DNA of 64,000 nt, from NCBI RefSeq assembly GCF_036226505.1, contig NZ_CP108484.1, forward strand, positions 6,324,001 to 6,388,000, given 5' to 3'. This DNA comes from Kitasatospora sp. NBC_01246. GTDB lineage: Bacteria > Actinomycetota > Actinomycetes > Streptomycetales > Streptomycetaceae. The notes beneath the pieces are model-generated. The model saw only the letters and a program-made list of their open reading frames with translations. It had not been told where the DNA came from and did not search any database. Shown here piece by piece: positions 61,491 through 64,000 of the stretch (positions are counted from its first letter, which is position 1; the number at the start of each line of letters is the position of its first letter). The translations under genes and the position numbers were made by a program.

Positions 61491-61749
61491 TTCCTAGGCT
61501 TAGACGGCAGGTTGCGCATGACGGTTCGTTCGGCCGACGGTAATGCGGGGAGGCGCCGTGCGTCGCGTCGTTCAACTGCCCCGCCGTGAGACGGGAGTTC
61601 GCGGCCGGGCGGCGCCCGGGGATCCGGTCCGGCGCGCGGGGGCCACCAGTTGAACACGGCCGAATGTTCCGCTTGCGGTCGAAGGGACAAACCGGTGTCA
61701 TGTACCGTCGATTCGAGGTGACTCCCCAGAGAAGGATCAGGCCGGAGAC
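61491..61749. other. Divergent promoter region between methyltransferase and DUF1707 genes
   Basis: No gene seen. AGAAGGA and related ribosome-site sequence precede the DUF1707 ATG; clear promoter hexamers could not be assigned. Confidence 0.35.
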
Positions 61750-62430
61750 ATGACGGATGACACGGCGTCGAACGGTCGCAAGGCCGGGGACGTGTCCGCG
61801 GAGGACATCAGGGCTTCGCACGCCGACCGGGACGAGGTCGTCGAGATCCTCCGCGACGCCGCGGCGGACGGCCGGCTCACGGCCGAGGAACTCGACGAGC
61901 GCCTCACGGTGGCGCTGAACGCCCGCACCTTCGGTGAACTGGCCGGGCTGACCCGCGATCTGCCGGTCGCCCCCCTCGCTCCGGTCGTCCCCGCGCCCGC
62001 GCCCGTTCCCGCGCCCCCGGTGCGGACGGGCCCGCCGGGCAAGGACATCGTGGAGATCAACCAGCGCTTCGGCACCCTGCGCCGGTCCGGGCCCTGGGAG
62101 GTCCCGCGTCGGCTGGACGTCCGCATGCACGGGGGCGACGTCAAGCTCGACTTCACCCAGGCGGTGATCACTCACGACACGCTCGACCTCGACGTCTACC
62201 TGAGCATCGGCGGTGACCTGGTCATCGTGGTCAGGCCCGGCATCGTGGTGGCGACCCACGACCTGGCCGTCGGGGTGGGCGACCTCAAGGTCCGCGTGCC
62301 CAAGGCGGCCTGGAACGAGCCGACGGAGCTCCGGGTGAACGTGACCGGGCGGGTGCGCGGCGGCGACGTGGTGGTGCGGTACCCGCGGCGGACGCTCGGG
62401 CAGTGGATGCGCGGGGAGAGCGCGCTCTGA
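61750..62430 (+). CDS. DUF1707 SHOCT-like domain protein
   Basis: A 226-residue protein. The first 60 residues form a DUF1707 domain: DIRASHADRDEVVEILRDAA, ADGRLTAEELDERLTVALNA, RTFGELAGLTRDLP. A Pro-rich linker follows. Then comes a beta-rich domain of repeated strands (VDVRMHGGDVKLDF-type segments, LDLDVYLSIGGDLVIVVRPG, DLAVGVGDLKVRVP), resembling the cell-wall-active antibiotic-response (LiaF-like) fold often joined to DUF1707. No transmembrane helix was seen. The family is widespread in Streptomyces; its role is unknown, and a link to envelope stress is only suggested by the C-terminal fold. Confidence 0.8.
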   Translation: MTDDTASNGRKAGDVSAEDIRASHADRDEVVEILRDAAADGRLTAEELDERLTVALNARTFGELAGLTRDLPVAPLAPVVPAPAPVPAPPVRTGPPGKDIVEINQRFGTLRRSGPWEVPRRLDVRMHGGDVKLDFTQAVITHDTLDLDVYLSIGGDLVIVVRPGIVVATHDLAVGVGDLKVRVPKAAWNEPTELRVNVTGRVRGGDVVVRYPRRTLGQWMRGESAL

Positions 62431-62458
62431 GGTAGCGGTGGGAAGGACCGCGGTCCGG

Positions 62459-62520
62459 CAAGGGGCGGTGGTCCCGGTGAGGGCGGTGGTCGGCTCGCAG
62501 GAGCCGGCCACCGCCCCTTG
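62459..62520 (+). terminator. Nested hairpin terminator after the DUF1707 gene
   Basis: Outer arms of 13 bases (62459-62471 and 62508-62520) compete with an inner, almost perfect stem of about 15 bases around GCAG (roughly 62484-62514). Either structure would end transcription about 30-90 bases after the stop. Confidence 0.5.
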
Positions 62521-62840
62521 CGTTGTGCGAGGAGGGTGTGCGAGCGCGCACGCATCGCGCTGGACCTGAATAGCCGGGCGATGGTATTCAATGGTGTCCG
62601 GTACCCGCGCGCACCGGTGGAACGAGTGCTGGATTCCTCGATTCCCAGGCGTGGTTCAAGTGTTCAACTGCCACGTTGCGCCGCCCAACAGGGGCTGGAT
62701 ACGTTCCTGTTGATGGTGGGCTCGATCATTTGCAGGTATTGAGAACTCTCGATTTTGCCTAATTTCCGCGGTAATCCCGCACCGCGGCTGTGCAGATCAG
62801 AACTGGCATATCCTCGGCAAGCAGGGATGGCGGAATTCAC
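62521..62840. other. Lower-GC promoter region of the polyketide synthase
   Basis: About 320 bases with visibly lower GC than the surroundings (for example GATTTTGCCTAATTTCCGCG near 62751) and no gene. This is typical of promoter regions upstream of biosynthetic operons. No -35/-10 pair was assigned with confidence. Confidence 0.45.

Positions 62841-64000
<1,160 letters not shown>

Noticed and set aside
59496..61589. 697-codon plus-strand frame across the methylase remnant and the methyltransferase
   Set aside because: Only a short part (about 60100-60345) is the shifted methylase end; the rest is antisense to the O-methyltransferase.

Overview
The window is very GC-rich DNA with actinobacterial codon use, GTG/TTG starts, modular polyketide synthase sequence, HxlR, DUF1707 and MAB_1171c-type genes. 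It most likely comes from Streptomyces or a close relative such as Kitasatospora. It looks like a chromosome-arm or accessory region: a patchwork of mobile elements, several candidate defence or conflict systems, a small peptide-maturation locus, and the first module of a polyketide synthase running off the right edge.

Region 1 (1-5.6 kb) is the gene set of an actinomycete integrative element: an excisionase-like HTH protein, replication-region proteins, an SSB-like protein and a DUF932 protein. Three of these genes carry apparent frameshifts, each repaired on paper by removing one repeat unit. Region 2 (5.6-17 kb) is a minus-strand defence-like island. It holds an Hsp70 fused to a Zc3h12a-type (NYN/PIN-like) RNase domain, translationally coupled to a GrpE-like and a J-domain-like protein; two large unknown proteins; and an SMC/RecF-like ATPase coupled to two paralogous small helical proteins and a 41-residue microprotein. 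The island abuts a 5'-truncated alpha/beta hydrolase (17.05 kb) and a frameshifted Ser/Thr kinase. Region 3 (19.6-25.7 kb) lies between two copies of a tRNA 3' end (19778 exact-looking, 25573 degenerate). It contains an imine-reductase-like gene divergent from an HxlR regulator, decayed DNA, and a NaeI-type restriction-modification pair.

Region 4 (25.9-45.4 kb) is one minus-strand run of about ten genes, most with overlapping or closely spaced ends. In transcription order they are: a Crp/Fnr-type cyclic-nucleotide regulator, a class III cyclase-like protein, a large NTPase-like protein, an SPFH-like protein, a Pycsar-type membrane effector (PycTM-like), a secreted/anchored vWA protein, a giant tubulin-like protein, a membrane protein, a pseudokinase-zinc ribbon-GTPase fusion and a tail-anchored protein. 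The gene content suggests a nucleotide-signalling, membrane-associated cytoskeletal or conflict complex.

Region 5 (46.0-49.8 kb) encodes a 31-residue Cys-containing peptide, a hairpin, a PqqD-like/M50 membrane protease and a large TPR protein, and is a candidate ribosomal peptide or signal locus. Region 6 (50-52.3 kb) is the XRE / ImmA-IrrE / MAB_1171c trio. Region 7 (52.7-60.4 kb) has two IS630-type copies (one truncated, one intact with 23-bp ends and a TA duplication), a small HEPN-like protein coupled to a ParA (KGGVGR)-STAND fusion ATPase, and a decayed N6-adenine methylase. Region 8 (60.4-64 kb) has an O-methyltransferase, a DUF1707 protein and the start of a type I PKS with its ketosynthase. 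No rRNA, complete tRNA or CRISPR array was seen.
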